Shown here: positions 1 to 10,826 of the stretch, piece by piece
Layout of the letters: every line of letters begins with the position of its first letter
How positions within the stretch are numbered: position 1 is the stretch's first letter
Source of the DNA: Jacaranda mimosifolia
Lineage: Eukaryota; Streptophyta; Magnoliopsida; Lamiales; Bignoniaceae
Assembly (NCBI GenBank): GCA_018894105.1
Contig: CM032128.1
Coordinates: forward strand, 18,643,001-18,707,000
DNA length: 64,000 nt
Direction: 5' to 3'
The notes under the pieces: model-generated
What the model saw: only the letters and a program-made list of their open reading frames with translations
The model's database searches: none
What the model was told of the DNA's origin: nothing
Position numbers and translations under genes: made by a program

Positions 1-45
1 ACATCCAAGTTGCAAGTTTCTCTCATCAAATCTTCCAAACATCTC

Positions 46-300
46 ACGAAGAGCACAAATCTAGGGCTTTTCATCCACAAGCTCCCATTCCAGTGGTTGG
101 TTCGTGAAATTGCACAAGATTTCAAGATTGATTTTAGGTTCCAAACTCATGTCGTGCTTGTGCTTCAGGAAGCGGTTGAGGCTTATCTAGTAGGTTTCTT
201 TGAATATACCAATTTGTGCAGTAATATTCACGCCAAGAGTGTTACCATCATGCTTAAGGATATTTAGTTGGCTATACACATTCGTGGTGAGTGTGCCTAA
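46..300 (+). pseudogene. Histone H3 pseudogene (3' part)
   Basis: The + frame reads [15 protein letters not shown], then [39 protein letters not shown] and KDI. These are the conserved blocks of core histone H3 from about residue 56 to the C-terminus. After KDI the conserved Gln codon is TAG. The frame then continues L-A-I-H-I-R-G-E-C-A and stops at 298-300, matching the normal ending LARRIRGERA. Two single-codon insertions (before the KLPFQ block and in NLC-SN-IHAK) and many substitutions at near-invariant positions show it is not functional. No intron interrupts it, so a processed copy is possible (inference). The N-terminal half is not recognisable before about position 46. Confidence 0.9.
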
Positions 301-511
301 GTAGAAGAATAGATACATTGGTGTGGTGATGGCAGTAGTTTTAGTTAGAGTTATCTATTCTGATTTCTCTTTTTGATATGCTCTGAGGGGAGAGCACAAA
401 CAATTTGTTGGGTTTTGAATTTTGCTCTCTGTAAATTTATAGATTATCTACAGAAATTTTAATTATGTTAAAAAAAAAGAAAGTCTTCTAATCTATTCGA
501 CTAACTTTTGA

Positions 512-715
512 CATATTTAATTTTGTATGCTTTTTGGAATAGATTATTGTTCTCGAGTTCAGGTTAGTCATCTACCTAATTTTTTATATTTAATTGTAAT
601 TGTATTATTATTCAATATATAGATGTTCTACTAATTTTTTATATATTTAATTTTGTAGGTTTTTTGGAATAGATTATTCTCAAGTTCAAGTTAATCGTCA
701 TCTACTAAATTTACA
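512..715 (+). repeat. Diverged tandem duplication, offset about 130 bp
   Basis: The segment starting at 515 (ATTTAATTTTGTATGC, then TTTTTGGAATAGATTATT, then a CGAGTTCAGGTTAGTCATCTAC-like stretch) recurs at 645 with a few changes. Both copies begin with a TTTTGTA(G/T) splice-acceptor-like end. The second continues as an open stretch reading FFGIDYSQVQ. It may be a duplicated exon of the decayed OB-fold gene just downstream (inference). Confidence 0.55.
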
Positions 716-837
716 AGATAATATTTTTGTGATTAGTTTATTTATTTTTTTATTTCGTAAAATATTTTGTTATAATCAGTTAAATAATGTGTGTGTGTGT
801 GTATTGATATACCAAGCTAATTATTTTATTTTGCATA

Positions 838-1170
838 GGTAAATTTTTTTCGCATTGTTGTGCGTATTAAGGAAATTGGTACAAGACATGCAATTATTGT
901 AAAAAATGTTGTACATATTCTTATGGAAAAATTGTGTGCATCAATCGTAATGATGTTGTTGATGCAACTATGAGGTAATCTTTTTTCAACTTTATATGTA
1001 TCTATATAATTTCAATAATTTATTTTATGCAAAAAAGTCATTATATAAATGCAAGTTTCGTGTTCATTTAAGAACAAAAGACAAGAGTGGTGCGATTAAG
1101 TTGAGGTTGTTGAATAAACAAGCCGAATATGTGTTCCGTAATCAAGTTATTTATTTCAAGAGTCTGTAAG
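838..1170 (+). pseudogene. RPA70-like C-terminal zinc-finger/OB-fold fragment
   Basis: At 877-974 the frame reads WYKTCNYCKKC, then YGKIVC, ending at a possible donor GTAATC. WY-x-x-C-x-x-C is the start of the zinc-ribbon OB-fold (DBD-C) of replication protein A large subunits. After an AT-rich gap, about 1051-1168 reads FRVHLRTKDKSGAIKLRLL followed by NKQAEYVFRNQV. This resembles the next OB-fold strands of the same domain (FR/YKV-x-L-x-V-x-D-x-T/S-G-x-x-x-x-L/F-x-F-D). Splice ends do not join cleanly and stops follow, so I call it a relic. Plants carry many such copies, both host RPA1 paralogues and Helitron-borne ones. The sequence does not say which this is. Confidence 0.6.
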
Positions 1171-1254
1171 AAAATGTATTATTATAGTTATATTTATAGC
1201 AAAAATAATATTACAACCAATCTAACAATTTTGATATAATAAGTATTTCATTAG

Positions 1255-1443
1255 GAAAATGGTGGAAAACTATTACAGGAGCATATCAAATATTTCCAAG
1301 ATCGTGCATTCACATTTATCATTCCCATTCAATCAAAATTTACGAGGCCAGATGTTCATTGCACAGTGAATTTTGTTTTAGGTGTTGATTGGTCTGAAGA
1401 GTGTTTCTATCTTCCAATGAGATTATCTCTTTTAAATACATAA
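1255..1443 (+). pseudogene. Unrecognised coding-like fragment
   Basis: A short + frame reads GGKLLQEHIKYFQDR, then FTFIIPIQSKFTRPDVH, then TVNFVLGVDWSEECFYL, ending at TAA. Residue composition and absence of stops look protein-coding, and it follows the RPA-like relic. I do not recognise the family, and no start codon or splice context is convincing. It could be another exon of the same decayed gene or an unrelated captured fragment. Confidence 0.35.
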
Positions 1444-2800
1444 ATGTTAAGTATTATTGTTATTTTAAATTGTTAAAAGTATATATATATTTTTTTCATT
1501 TATAATTTGTCAAAATAATGGTGATGATGCTTTTGTTTTAATATTTTTAACACGAACATCTTTTTCTTATTCACATGTCTATCTTTATGTATATTACAAT
1601 AAATATGAAATTCCATTCTTTATTGATATTGGTTTTGATATACTCTAAATTGATAGAAAATATCTTCAAATTACATAGATAAAAAAATTTATGCATTAAA
1701 GGTCACTTTTATGTAAAATGAGAAGGACTTATATACATTATATTTTTTATTTTTATTAATTTTCATAAAAATTATTTTTTACCAAACCTAAACAATAGAA
1801 AAGTTCCTAACTATTTCAAAATTAGATTTTTTGAAAAATATTTATAAAGTTACATATATATTCTTAATTATTTAAATTAAAGTTGATTGAATTTTTTCTA
1901 AGAAAAAATAAACATACATATTATTCATTAAGAACTTAAATATTAAAAAAAAAATCGTGCATAACACGGGTACACGTTATATAATATAATATAGCAGACC
2001 AAAAATTGCGTAAAAGGTTCGGCATACGAGCAAAAACACGTGGCTCTTAAAATTCTAATCTAAATAAATACCTCTCTCTGTCTCTTTGGTATATTCCAAC
2101 CTAATCACACGTCACTCTCACCTATCACTCCAAAAGGACCAAAAACACTGACTAACCAAATTACATACTTGCCTTGTATTGTATTTGTATTGCAAAGTGC
2201 AAACACATCATCTTTAATTATACGTATATTTTGTAAACAAAACTCCAAGACGTCATTTTCAATATTTTTTAATCTACTTTTTTCCCCCCCTTTTTGTGAA
2301 AGACATCATTTTTTACATTCTAGGGAATGAGGCATGTTCACTCCGTTAGCTATTGTTGTTGTAATGAATCTTTGTTGCAATACGTAGAATATCAAAATTT
2401 TAATTTATAAGTATTTTTTTAGAAATTGCCTATTTTCAATTAGATCGCAATCTTTAATATCCTTAACGTTATGCACTCCTTCTATCTCAAATTTATTATT
2501 TTTATTTTCTTTAAAATACCGTAATACAAATTTTATTTTATTTTTTATAAATGGGAAAAAATCCAACTGTCTTAATTAAAGTAATGATTTGTTACCATAA
2601 GATTAATTATTACTTTTTATAAAAATAGAATGAAATCACACAAATCTTTATTTCTTTAACTTTTATCTAAATTCAGAACGAATTAATAGGATCTAATTTT
2701 GAGGCCCATGGTGTAACAATTGTTTTAAATGTATTAAGTTATTGGGTGCAGGATTACAAAAAGGAAAGGCCCATCAGGCACCGGGGAAGCAGTATGCCAC
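1444..2800. other. AT-rich intergenic DNA upstream of the aminotransferase
   Basis: This stretch is strongly AT-rich, with short homopolymers and no long open frame. Around 2040-2160 it is less AT-rich, with a CTCTCTCTGTCTCT run. No gene, RNA or clear mobile element was recognised. The last few hundred bases must hold the promoter of the aminotransferase gene. Confidence 0.6.
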
Positions 2801-2817
2801 TGCCATCAATCACCATC

Positions 2818-2825
2818 TATATAAT
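2818..2825 (+). promoter_or_regulatory. Candidate TATA box of the aminotransferase gene
   Basis: TATATAAT lies 122 bp before the chosen start codon, followed by GC-richer 5'-UTR-like sequence. Position and match are typical of plant core promoters. No transcription evidence is available. Confidence 0.5.
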
Positions 2826-2939
2826 TCCCCAGTGAGAAACCGAATCTCGTCGTCTCATGTTCACCAACCGGCCATTGGCGGCCTCCTCTCTCCACCTTGT
2901 GTTTGTATATGTGAAAATTCTCTCGTTTTCACGGTGAAG

Positions 2940-3282
2940 ATGATGCGCAGAATCCTGCAAAAGTCATTCTCGGCTGGCACTTCTCCCTTTCGTCGCTCTG
3001 CGACGGCATCACAATCAACTCTCTCCCAACCTCTTCAAGAAAATGAGCCCCTTCTTCCGAAAATGCCCCCCTTCGACTACACTCCTTCCCCATACACCGG
3101 CCCCACCGCCGAAGAGATCCTTAGCAAACGCCAACAATTCCTCAGCCCCGCTGTGTTCCATTTCTTCAAGAACCCTGTAAGATTTGTACCCTTTTTCTCG
3201 TTTTTTTTGATTTTTTTTTTTTTTATGTGATGTTGATGGATACTACTTTTTTTTTTTAATTTTTTTCTTGTGAAGTTGAATT

Positions 3283-3319
<37 letters not shown>

Positions 3320-5981
3320 GGGTCGGAGATATTTGGATGCGTTTGGTGGAATAGCCACCGTCAGTTGTGGGCACTGCCATCCTGAAGTGGTGGATGCGAT
3401 TGTTAATCAGACTAAGCGTTTGCAGCATTCCACCATTTTGTATTTGAACCCTGCTGTCGCCGAGTTTGCTGAGGTTCTTGCTTCGAAGTTTCCCGGTGAC
3501 CTCAAGGTTTATTACACGTCGAAATCCAACAGTAAAAAGATTAACTCGTTCTGGATGGGAGATTATTGTTTTTTTTATCACTTCTTTGTGATGAGAGTTT
3601 AAGAGAGCGTTTTAATAGCTCAGAAATAGTGGAAATGGCCAACCCCTGCTAAGTTAACGTAAGTGTTTTGTTTTGTTTTAGGTTGTTTTCTTCACAAATT
3701 CCGGGACAGAGGCAAATGAGCTGGCTTTGATGATGGGCCGATTGTACACGGGCTGTCATGATGTAATTTCGATTAGGAACGGATATCATGGCAATGCTGC
3801 TGGGACAATGGGTGTCACTGCTCAGAGTAGCTATAAATTCAATGTTGTGCAGGTATGGAATGTCGTCAGACCATGCCTTTTTGCGATTCTTGTTGCAAAT
3901 CTTGTCAGGTCACTATAACATTTTTTGTGTTATGATGAAGGATTGATACTTTTCAAGATGCATTACTATTATTTGAATGCTAGAATTCTTTGATTTATGG
4001 TTTAATATTGTCAAATTGTGGCTTGAGAATTGAAAGTAGAAATTATACCAATAAAATTTTAATACATACTCTGAATTCTAAAGATCTATTCCTTTTAAAA
4101 AGAATTACTGCATTTATGAGTATGGAACTTTTGTGGCATAGTGTACAAGTATGGTTGAACTATGTAGAGCTTTATGAGTACATGATTATGCTGATTCTTG
4201 TTGAGAGCTCTGAGAAAACTGAGTCAAAACAAGGCAGTGTCGGGAGAAATGTGTTTCAACAAAAAAAGTGATTGTCATTCCATGTCAAATTTGTGAGACA
4301 GCAGGTTTATTAATCATAGGCCTTGAAGAACTATTTCTCTTTCATAAAATCAGAATTGGTCTCTGTGACTTTTCTTGTTGTTGACTGTTGAGATCACCAA
4401 GCTATACGTTTGACTTTTTTGTTTCACATTTGGCTTCCATTTGCAACAGACTGGAGTCCACCATGTCCAGAATCCTGACCAGTACAGAGGCGTCTTTGGA
4501 TCTGATGGATTGAAGTACGCAAGAGATGTTGATGACATAATTACTTATGGAACATCTGGTTGCATTGCTGCTTTTATTGCTGAAGCCATACAGGTTGTGA
4601 TCTGATTAAAGTGTGCATAGTTTGATACTTTCATTTTATTCAAATGTTTATTATGTTCATTGAATGTCATCTGTATAGGGAGTGGGTGGGATTATGGAGT
4701 TGGCTCCTGGATATCTGCCAGCAGTTTATAGCAGCATTAGAAAGGCAGGGGGTCTTTGCATAGCTGATGAGGTCCAATCAGGTTTTGCTCGTACTGGGAG
4801 CCATTTTTGGGGATTTGAGGCCCATGGTGTTGTGCCTGATATTGTAACCATGGCCAAGGTAGTCTTTCTTTTCTATTGAGGTCTTCATCGTGTAAATGGT
4901 CACTCAAAACACACTTCTTGAATATGGTTGTAGAAGAATAGTATTTTAGGGAGAATTCTCCAGCACTAAGAAAATAGAATCAATTGCAACCAGACTAAAT
5001 ATTTTAACTAATTGTCCATTTTCTGTAATCCATATAGTTACTACCATCTGAGACTTGGACACTTTTCTGGACATATATATTGCTATGTACTGCTGTTAGC
5101 ATGTCATATCTGAACTTTATTGACTTCAGGGTATTGGAAATGGAATACCACTTGGTGCAGTGATTACCACTCGTGAGATTGCAAAGGTGTTGGCTCACCG
5201 AAGTTATTTCAATACATTCGGCGGCAATCCTGTCTGCACTGCTGCTGGGCTTGCAGTCCTTAGGGTAATAGAAAAAGAAAAGCTTCAGCAGAACGCCTTG
5301 ATTGTTGGGTCATATTTGAAGCAGCGTCTTATCTCTTTGAAGGACAAATATGAGAGTATGTCTTGAAACACAAATTTTTTGTGTAAACTTTTTATGCCAA
5401 CAACTATTTGTTGTCCTATTTCCTGGCTGGAATAGGAAAAGAACCAGAAACATGCAACATTATGCGAAATCCAGTATATATTGAGTCTGTATTAATGTCA
5501 TGGTATGGTTTGTACAGTTATTGGAGATGTGAGGGGGAGTGGTCTGATGCTTGGAGTTGAACTGGTGACGGATCGCCAGTTGAAAACCCCTGCCAAGGTG
5601 GAGACTCTTCACTCAATGGAGCAGATGAAAGGTAGGATGATGGTTCCATTCTTGAACCTGCATCTATCTGTTGCCCTCATCTCACCGTACTCTTTGCCTC
5701 TGCCTTTTCAGAAATGGGAGTACTAATAGGAAAAGGAGGGTTTTTTGGCAACGTATTCAGGATCACTCCACCCCTCTGCTTCACCAAGGAGGATGCTGGT
5801 TTGTTTCCACATTTATCACCATATTCTTCTTCTTCTTCTACTACTTTTTCTTCTTTTATATGAATATATAAATATATTCTTATCAGTAGTACTGTTAAGT
5901 ATTTTACTAATTGAGCATGTCTCCGTTTGTTATGTAGATTTTCTTGCTGACGTGATGGACAATGCATTGTCAAAGGTGTAA
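2940..5981 (+). CDS. AGT2: Alanine:glyoxylate aminotransferase 2 homologue, mitochondrial
   Basis: A class-III PLP aminotransferase of the AGXT2 family. The family converts alanine plus glyoxylate to pyruvate plus glycine; some plant members are assigned to beta-alanine/pyrimidine catabolism (PYD4). Nine exons: 2940-3176, 3276-3506, 3682-3852, 4450-4593, 4679-4858, 5130-5355, 5518-5631, 5712-5798, 5938-5981. All introns are GT-AG and the joined frame gives 477 aa, the usual family length. The first 25 residues are rich in Arg and Ser with few acids, as in mitochondrial presequences. Landmarks: [48 protein letters not shown] (D291 likely contacts the PLP ring nitrogen) and VTMAKGIGNG (K321 is the likely Schiff-base lysine, at the exon 5/6 joint). 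NTFGGNP follows. The start is the first of two adjacent ATGs; the frame is open upstream to 2742, but that part is unlike the family and GC-poor, so it is taken as 5' UTR. The exact paralogue is less certain than the family. Confidence 0.93.
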
Positions 5982-6048
5982 AGCCGAGGAGGCAGTGATG
6001 TGAAGGAAAGATATCGATGATTCCAATGACCACCATTCTAATAATATC

Positions 6049-6095
6049 AATAAAGTGTTCCCCTGGGCCCTGGCCTTGGCCAAGGAAGGAATAAA
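6049..6095 (+). terminator. Polyadenylation signals of the aminotransferase gene
   Basis: Two AATAAA motifs (6049-6054 and 6090-6095) lie 68 and 109 bp after the stop codon. This is the expected place for near-upstream elements of plant 3' ends. Either could be used. Confidence 0.55.
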
Positions 6096-6229
6096 GGATG
6101 GAGATGCTGAGACATCACCTCGTTGTCTCTCGCTCCATTATTATGTCATTCCCAATGGATTTATTTATTTGCTTAGGAAATTGTTGTCTTGCTCCATTAT
6201 GTCTCATTTACCATGGAACTGTTTTTAGC

Positions 6230-6700
6230 AATATAAATCTTCCCATAATGAAATAATTATTTTTGTTTCTTAGGCGTGTCAATTAAAATATCAGTATGTA
6301 TAGGATTATAAGGGTGTTTCTTTATAATGCGCGCGAATTCAAAATTGATATAAGATAGGAACTTATTTTTAATTATTTTTCCCATTTCAAGCAGAAATAT
6401 TACTATAAAAACTTTATTAATACCACTATATATTAAAAAGAACTATAATCAATTAAAAATATTTATTAGTACATTGGTCAAAAATTTAAAATAATTGGAT
6501 TGAATTTGATTACAGTTTGGCTCACGAAAATCTAATTCATAAAAAAAAAAATTCAACTCGAAAATTCTTTTTTTTTTTAGGTTGTGACGATTTTAGGTAA
6601 AAAAAAAAAATTTATAAAAACTTTATCAGTGTCATTTTCTATTAAGAACAAAGCTATTGTTGAATTGTACGCAAGCCGAATAATACAACTTCAAATAGTC
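6230..6700. other. AT-rich intergenic DNA
   Basis: AT-rich DNA with A and T runs (6540-6615) and no coding frame. The 5' end of the LINE that follows cannot be placed exactly; it lies somewhere near 6690-6720, where composition changes. Confidence 0.5.
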
Positions 6701-6894
6701 ATTTGTATATCTTGGGCTCGGTAAAGAGCTAAAAGTCTTGTCCTCTGGCAAGTTTGAATTCTCTTGTCCTCTGAGAAGTTCCCTCAAGTTTTTTCTTGCT
6801 TCATTATTTCTTGGAGTTTCTTTAACATTCGCTTATTGATTTACTCCCGCTGTTCTTTCCTGTGGTTGGTTATGGAAAAGTTCTCAAACCTATC
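6700..6894 (+). mobile_element. LINE 5' end and first codons of its ORF1
   Basis: An ATG at 6872 opens MEKFSNL and the frame is cut in the next codon by the Ty3-gypsy element. Skipping from 6894 to 19988 (one copy of the duplicated CTATC removed), the frame continues SLKEEEDSGLEIEDL to a stop, then into a DUF4283/zinc-knuckle ORF1. So this piece and 19983-21073 are two halves of one LINE. The T- and C-rich segment 6700-6871 would be its 5' UTR. The 5' boundary is inferred from composition only. Confidence 0.75.
6890..6894. repeat. 5' target-site duplication of the 13.1-kb Ty3-gypsy element (CTATC)
   Basis: CTATC directly precedes the 5' LTR and is repeated exactly at 19983-19987 directly after the 3' LTR. 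This is the 5-bp duplication expected from an LTR-retrotransposon integrase. Confidence 0.9.
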
Positions 6895-7679
6895 TATATG
6901 GATAGCCTAATAGGCTCGGTCCAAAGACCACATACCCAAAAATGTAGCATCGGGCCCATCTCATCCTTATGGCCCAATTGTGCTACCGACTTCAAATGAC
7001 CTCGGTCAACCTAATAGATCGACCTGTCATACTAGCTTCAAGGATTGGGCCACAGGCTTGGATCGCTGGTCGACTCTTCGACCATGGTGCTTGGCCAACT
7101 CTTACGCCGCGTACCAACCCATCGTAAGGTTGACCCTGTTACTGACCAAGGAGGTTGATTCAGCGCAGAATCAACTTCTACCGCATTAAATGCCCTAACA
7201 GGCAGCATGCCTTAGCATTAAAGGCGCATGTCGCCCCAGTACCAGCCACACTGCCGCACTGGATAGGGGTGCGCCTATAGTGCCCTATTCTGCCCCTGAA
7301 ACCTGGAGATGCAGCCACCTGGAATAGTACAGGAATATGAGATGACCTAAGGCCCCCCATGCAAGGACAGGGATCTTCTTTGCATGTTAAGGGCATTTCA
7401 GACAAATTCCCAAATAGGAGAAGGCTATAAATACCTCCCCTCCAACCTCATTGAAGGTACGCCATTCTCTACAAAAAGCCCTCACTCTGCTACTCATCAT
7501 ATCTAGTCGATCCCATACTAACTTGAGCGTCGGAGTACCTTAGCCGAGGGCACCTCGGCTAGCCTAACGTTTGCTCATGATTGCAAGACTTAACCAAATT
7601 ACATTCATAGATCGACCAGAGTGGTCGAACTTTTCCAATTTATCATCGATCCAGTTACAAGCGGATTCCACCCTCATCA
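6895..7679 (+). repeat. 5' LTR of the Tat-type element
   Basis: It matches 19206-19982 along its whole length. The first bases (TATATGGATAGCC) align with TGATATGGGATAGCC of the 3' LTR, so the usual TG start has lost its G. It ends in CACCCTCATCA. A TATA box (TATAAATA, 7426-7433) lies about 250 bp before the end, where the promoter should be. Confidence 0.9.
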
Positions 7680-7681
7680 TC

Positions 7682-7699
7682 TGGCACTGTTTGTGGGAA
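7682..7699 (+). other. Primer-binding site of the Tat-type element
   Basis: TGGCACTGTTTGTGGGAA begins two bases after the LTR. Plant Tat elements commonly carry TGGCGCCGTTTGTGGGAA here. The two differences are CG-to-CA and CG-to-TG, as expected from methyl-cytosine decay. The primer tRNA is not identified. Confidence 0.7.
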
Positions 7700-7720
7700 A
7701 CTTTGAGTCCACAATTGAAG

Positions 7721-9400
7721 ATGGTTAACACCAGGTGAGCCCCCTCGGGAAGAGAAGAAAATCGGAGGTCTGACTCTCCTTCGCCTTGACCTCACAAGAA
7801 CTTGGTGCCTCAGGGTTGAGCACCCAGCCAGAACAGATGGTCACCCTGACCATGCCCCAATTGATACAGCTCATCAGCGAGCAAATATCTGCCCAGATTT
7901 TAACTCAACTTTTTGCGGCTCTGAATTGACATGTCACGCAACCCAAGTCGGTGGCTAGTGCAATTTCGTAACCTGCACCTCAGGAGAAAAGACCACCCAA
8001 AGAAAACTAAGACCGACCAGAGTACAGAAGGCCTCCCTTGAGGCCTGATATAAGCCTGGGCCATTTTCCAGGGAAGTGGCCCGACCCATACCACACGATG
8101 AGGTTATAGATTTAGTTTATCATGGTGTTCGAGCCATTCGAGCCCCACAGCGCAATAGGGTCGAGTGCTTGAGACCCCATCCGAATAGAAACGCATTCCA
8201 AGCTGACAGAGAAGAATGGGAGGAAGTATCTCACCAAGTTCAATAGTTGAATAGGCGACTAGAAGAGATCTCGAGGAGAAACATAGAGAGGAATCACTAT
8301 CAGGAGGGATCACCGAGGTTCCGAAGAGAGCGGGATTCACCATTCGTTTAGGAAATTATCGATAAACGCATCACCGTCAACGCCGAAGTCCCAACAGGCC
8401 TATCCAAATTTGATGGTTTGTTAGATCCAAACGAGTATTTGGTGCAATTCGAGCACATGATGCAGCTACATGAACACAACGATTACATCCACGCTAAGAT
8501 GCAGGTGACAACCTTTCAGGGGATAGCGTTTGACTGGTTCGTCAAGCTGGAGCCGGCATCGATATAGTCATACGACCAGTTGTGCGATAAATTTCTACAC
8601 AAGTTTGCGAGCAGGAGAAAGGCAAAGCTCCCACATACCCATTTACACACAGCGAAATAGAATGAAGGATAATCCCTTTGAGACTTCTTTACTAGGTTTA
8701 ACACTAAAGTGCTGAAGATTGATAACCCCCGGATCGAGTTCCTGATTGACGTGTTGTTCTTAGGCCTTAGACACAAGGAATGTGCTAATGCGTTGGTGCA
8801 TGAAAAGCCCAGGTCGATGGAAGAGCTCCTCGACCTCACAGAAAGATACATGACTTAAGAGGAGATGAATAGACTGAAATATGGCAATCTTGAGGTCGAT
8901 AAGAAGAAAAATAAGGAGAAAGACGATCGTCAGTACAGGGAAGGTCGTCGATCCCCCATCAAACGCTTCCATGATTATACCATGCTCAACCTCATGAGGA
9001 AGAGGTGTTGTTTGCTATCTAGCATGTCAATCTCCTCAAGAGGCCTAGGAAGCTGACTGAGACCGAAGCTATGGAAAAGTCAAAGAAATACTGTCATTTT
9101 CATAAGCAAAGGAGCATGACACAGAAGATTGTTTCAATCTGCACGACGAGATCGAGAGACTGATTTGGCAGTCAAAAAATACATCGACAAGCATGCCAGA
9201 CACGAAGAGGGCAAAATCGATCGGACTCTCCATAGAGAAAGGTCAGCTAGCCTGAGAAGAGAAGATAAAGGAAAGAAAACTGCCCAAGAGCCCCACCCAC
9301 CCATTAGAGGAGTCATCGACATGATTGCGGGAGGTCCCACTATGGGGGAATCAAATTTCGCAGCAGACCTAAAGGTAACTAGAATTGACCAAATCAACCA
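7721..9400 (+). pseudogene. gag of the Tat-type element, broken
   Basis: ATG at 7721 opens MVNTR and then a stop. Downstream pieces in shifting frames read VTLTMPQLIQLISEQ, then the retrotransposon gag domain (GLSKFDGLLDPNEYLVQFEHM at about 8394-8460, FDWFVKLEP, EFLIDVLFLGLRH). A C-terminal finger follows, KKYCHFH then HDTEDCFNLHDEIERLI, which needs a one-base frameshift near 9110. Several in-frame stops (for example 8565, 8858) disable it. It would have made the nucleocapsid-like structural protein. Confidence 0.8.
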
Positions 9401-9419
9401 AAGTTGAAACGGTTCTCCA

Positions 9420-9900
9420 GCTCTCAACCAGTGCAGAACCAATTTTCTTCACCGAGTCCGACCTCGATCATCTCAAAAATAGAGGAGTCGATCGAAAAAT
9501 ATACTGCCCCATGGTGGTAACGTTCGAAATAGCCAATTTCAAAGTAAGGAAGATCCTGGTCGACAATAGCAGCTCTGCGAACATCATATTTTTGTCCAGT
9601 TTGAAAAGAATGAATTTGGGGCAATTAAAGTTCGAGCCACTCCGTGCGACGCTAGTTGGATTTGGGGGGTCGAAGATCATACCGAAGGGATCTATTAGCC
9701 TGTCCGTGTCATTTAGACAAGCCCCTAATTGCAAAACCTTGATGATAAACTACCTTGTAGTCGACGCTCCTTTCACCTATAACGTCACATTGGTCGACCT
9801 GCCCTAAACGACTTCAGGGCCATTGTCTCGACCTACGATATAAAGATCAAATTCCCAACCCTAGCAGGAGTAGGAGAGCTTTTGTACAACATTAAGGAAG
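9420..9900 (+). pseudogene. Aspartic protease of the Tat-type element, broken
   Basis: The frame holds MVVTFEIANFKVRKILVDNS and SSANIIFLSSLKRM. The D of LVDN-S is the expected catalytic aspartate of a retropepsin. Then come YLVVDAPFTYNV and, after a frameshift near 9803, LNDFRAIVSTYDIKIKFPT, which is the usual end of this domain in gypsy elements. The frameshift and a stop at about 9805 break the polyprotein. Confidence 0.8.
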
Positions 9901-10826
9901 CATGGCGTTGTTACACTATTTCAATCGAGTCCACCGAGCATAAGACCCAACCTCAGCTAAAGCCCTCGGGGGATGGCCATGTAGTGAAACCCGAGGAAGG
10001 AACTGTATCTAAGAAAAGAAAACTAGAAGATACTCAGTTTGAGCTTGTTGGGGAGTTCAAAATGATCGAACTAGAACCCAGAAACCCCGACAAGAGCATT
10101 CGAATCGGGAACGATATGGGCTACCACCTAGAATGCCTCATGGTCAATTTCCTTCGAAGAAACATTGATGTGTTCGCATGGAAAGCCTCTGACCTCCAAG
10201 GAATCGACCCAAGTGTTATTGTCCATCATCTCAACATGGACCTTTCCTACAAACCAGTGAGATAAAAGACAAGAACCTTCAATACTAAGAGATCCTAAAT
10301 CATTGAAGAGGAGGTCAACAAACTGTTAGAGGCAGGATATATCATAGAAATTCATTAACCCTCTTGGCTTTGTAATGTTGTACTCGTCTCAAAGAATAAG
10401 GGAAAATGGCGTATGTGTAATGATTTCACTGATTTGAATAAAATTTGCCCTAAAGATCCTTACCCCTGGCCTCATATAGATTTATTAGTAGATTCCACAG
10501 CCAGTTGTGAATTATTGAGCATGATGGATGCCTTCCTAGGATACTATCAAATATTCATGGCACTCGAAGACAGGGACAAAACCTCTCTCTTCATCCCCAA
10601 TGGGGTATATTATTTCTTAGTCATGCCCTTTGGACTTAAGAATGTGGGGACAACGTATCAAAGATTATTTAACTTTATGTCCAAAGGTGAGATCAAAAAA
10701 TCAATGGAGGTCTACATCGATGACATGATTGTCAAAACAGAGAAAGCCGAGGATCATCTAACCGACCTCGACCACACCTTTTCTATATTGAGGGGGTTTG
10801 GTATGAAACTCAACCCCAATAAGTGC
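9900..10826 (+). pseudogene. Reverse transcriptase of the Tat-type element, 5' part
   Basis: The linker (MVNFLRRNIDVFAW) leads to RT motifs: KNKGKWRMCNDFTDLNKICP, MMDAFLGYYQIFM, FGLKNVGTTYQRL, and the catalytic box EVYIDDMIVK (YxDD at about 10711-10722), then MKLNPNKC. In-frame stops occur at about 10264 and 10357. The frame is cut after the Cys codon (10824-10826) by a solo LTR and resumes at 13074. Confidence 0.88.
10822..10826. repeat. Left target-site duplication of the nested solo LTR (AGTGC)
   Basis: AGTGC at 10822-10826 is repeated at 13069-13073. Removing the insertion and one copy restores the RT frame K-C-T-F-G across the joint, which proves the boundaries. Confidence 0.9.

Noticed and set aside
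2742..2939. 66-residue N-terminal extension of the aminotransferase
   Set aside because: The frame is open, but a good TATA box lies inside it, the residues do not resemble the family, and the ATG at 2940 starts a typical mitochondrial presequence with the expected total length.
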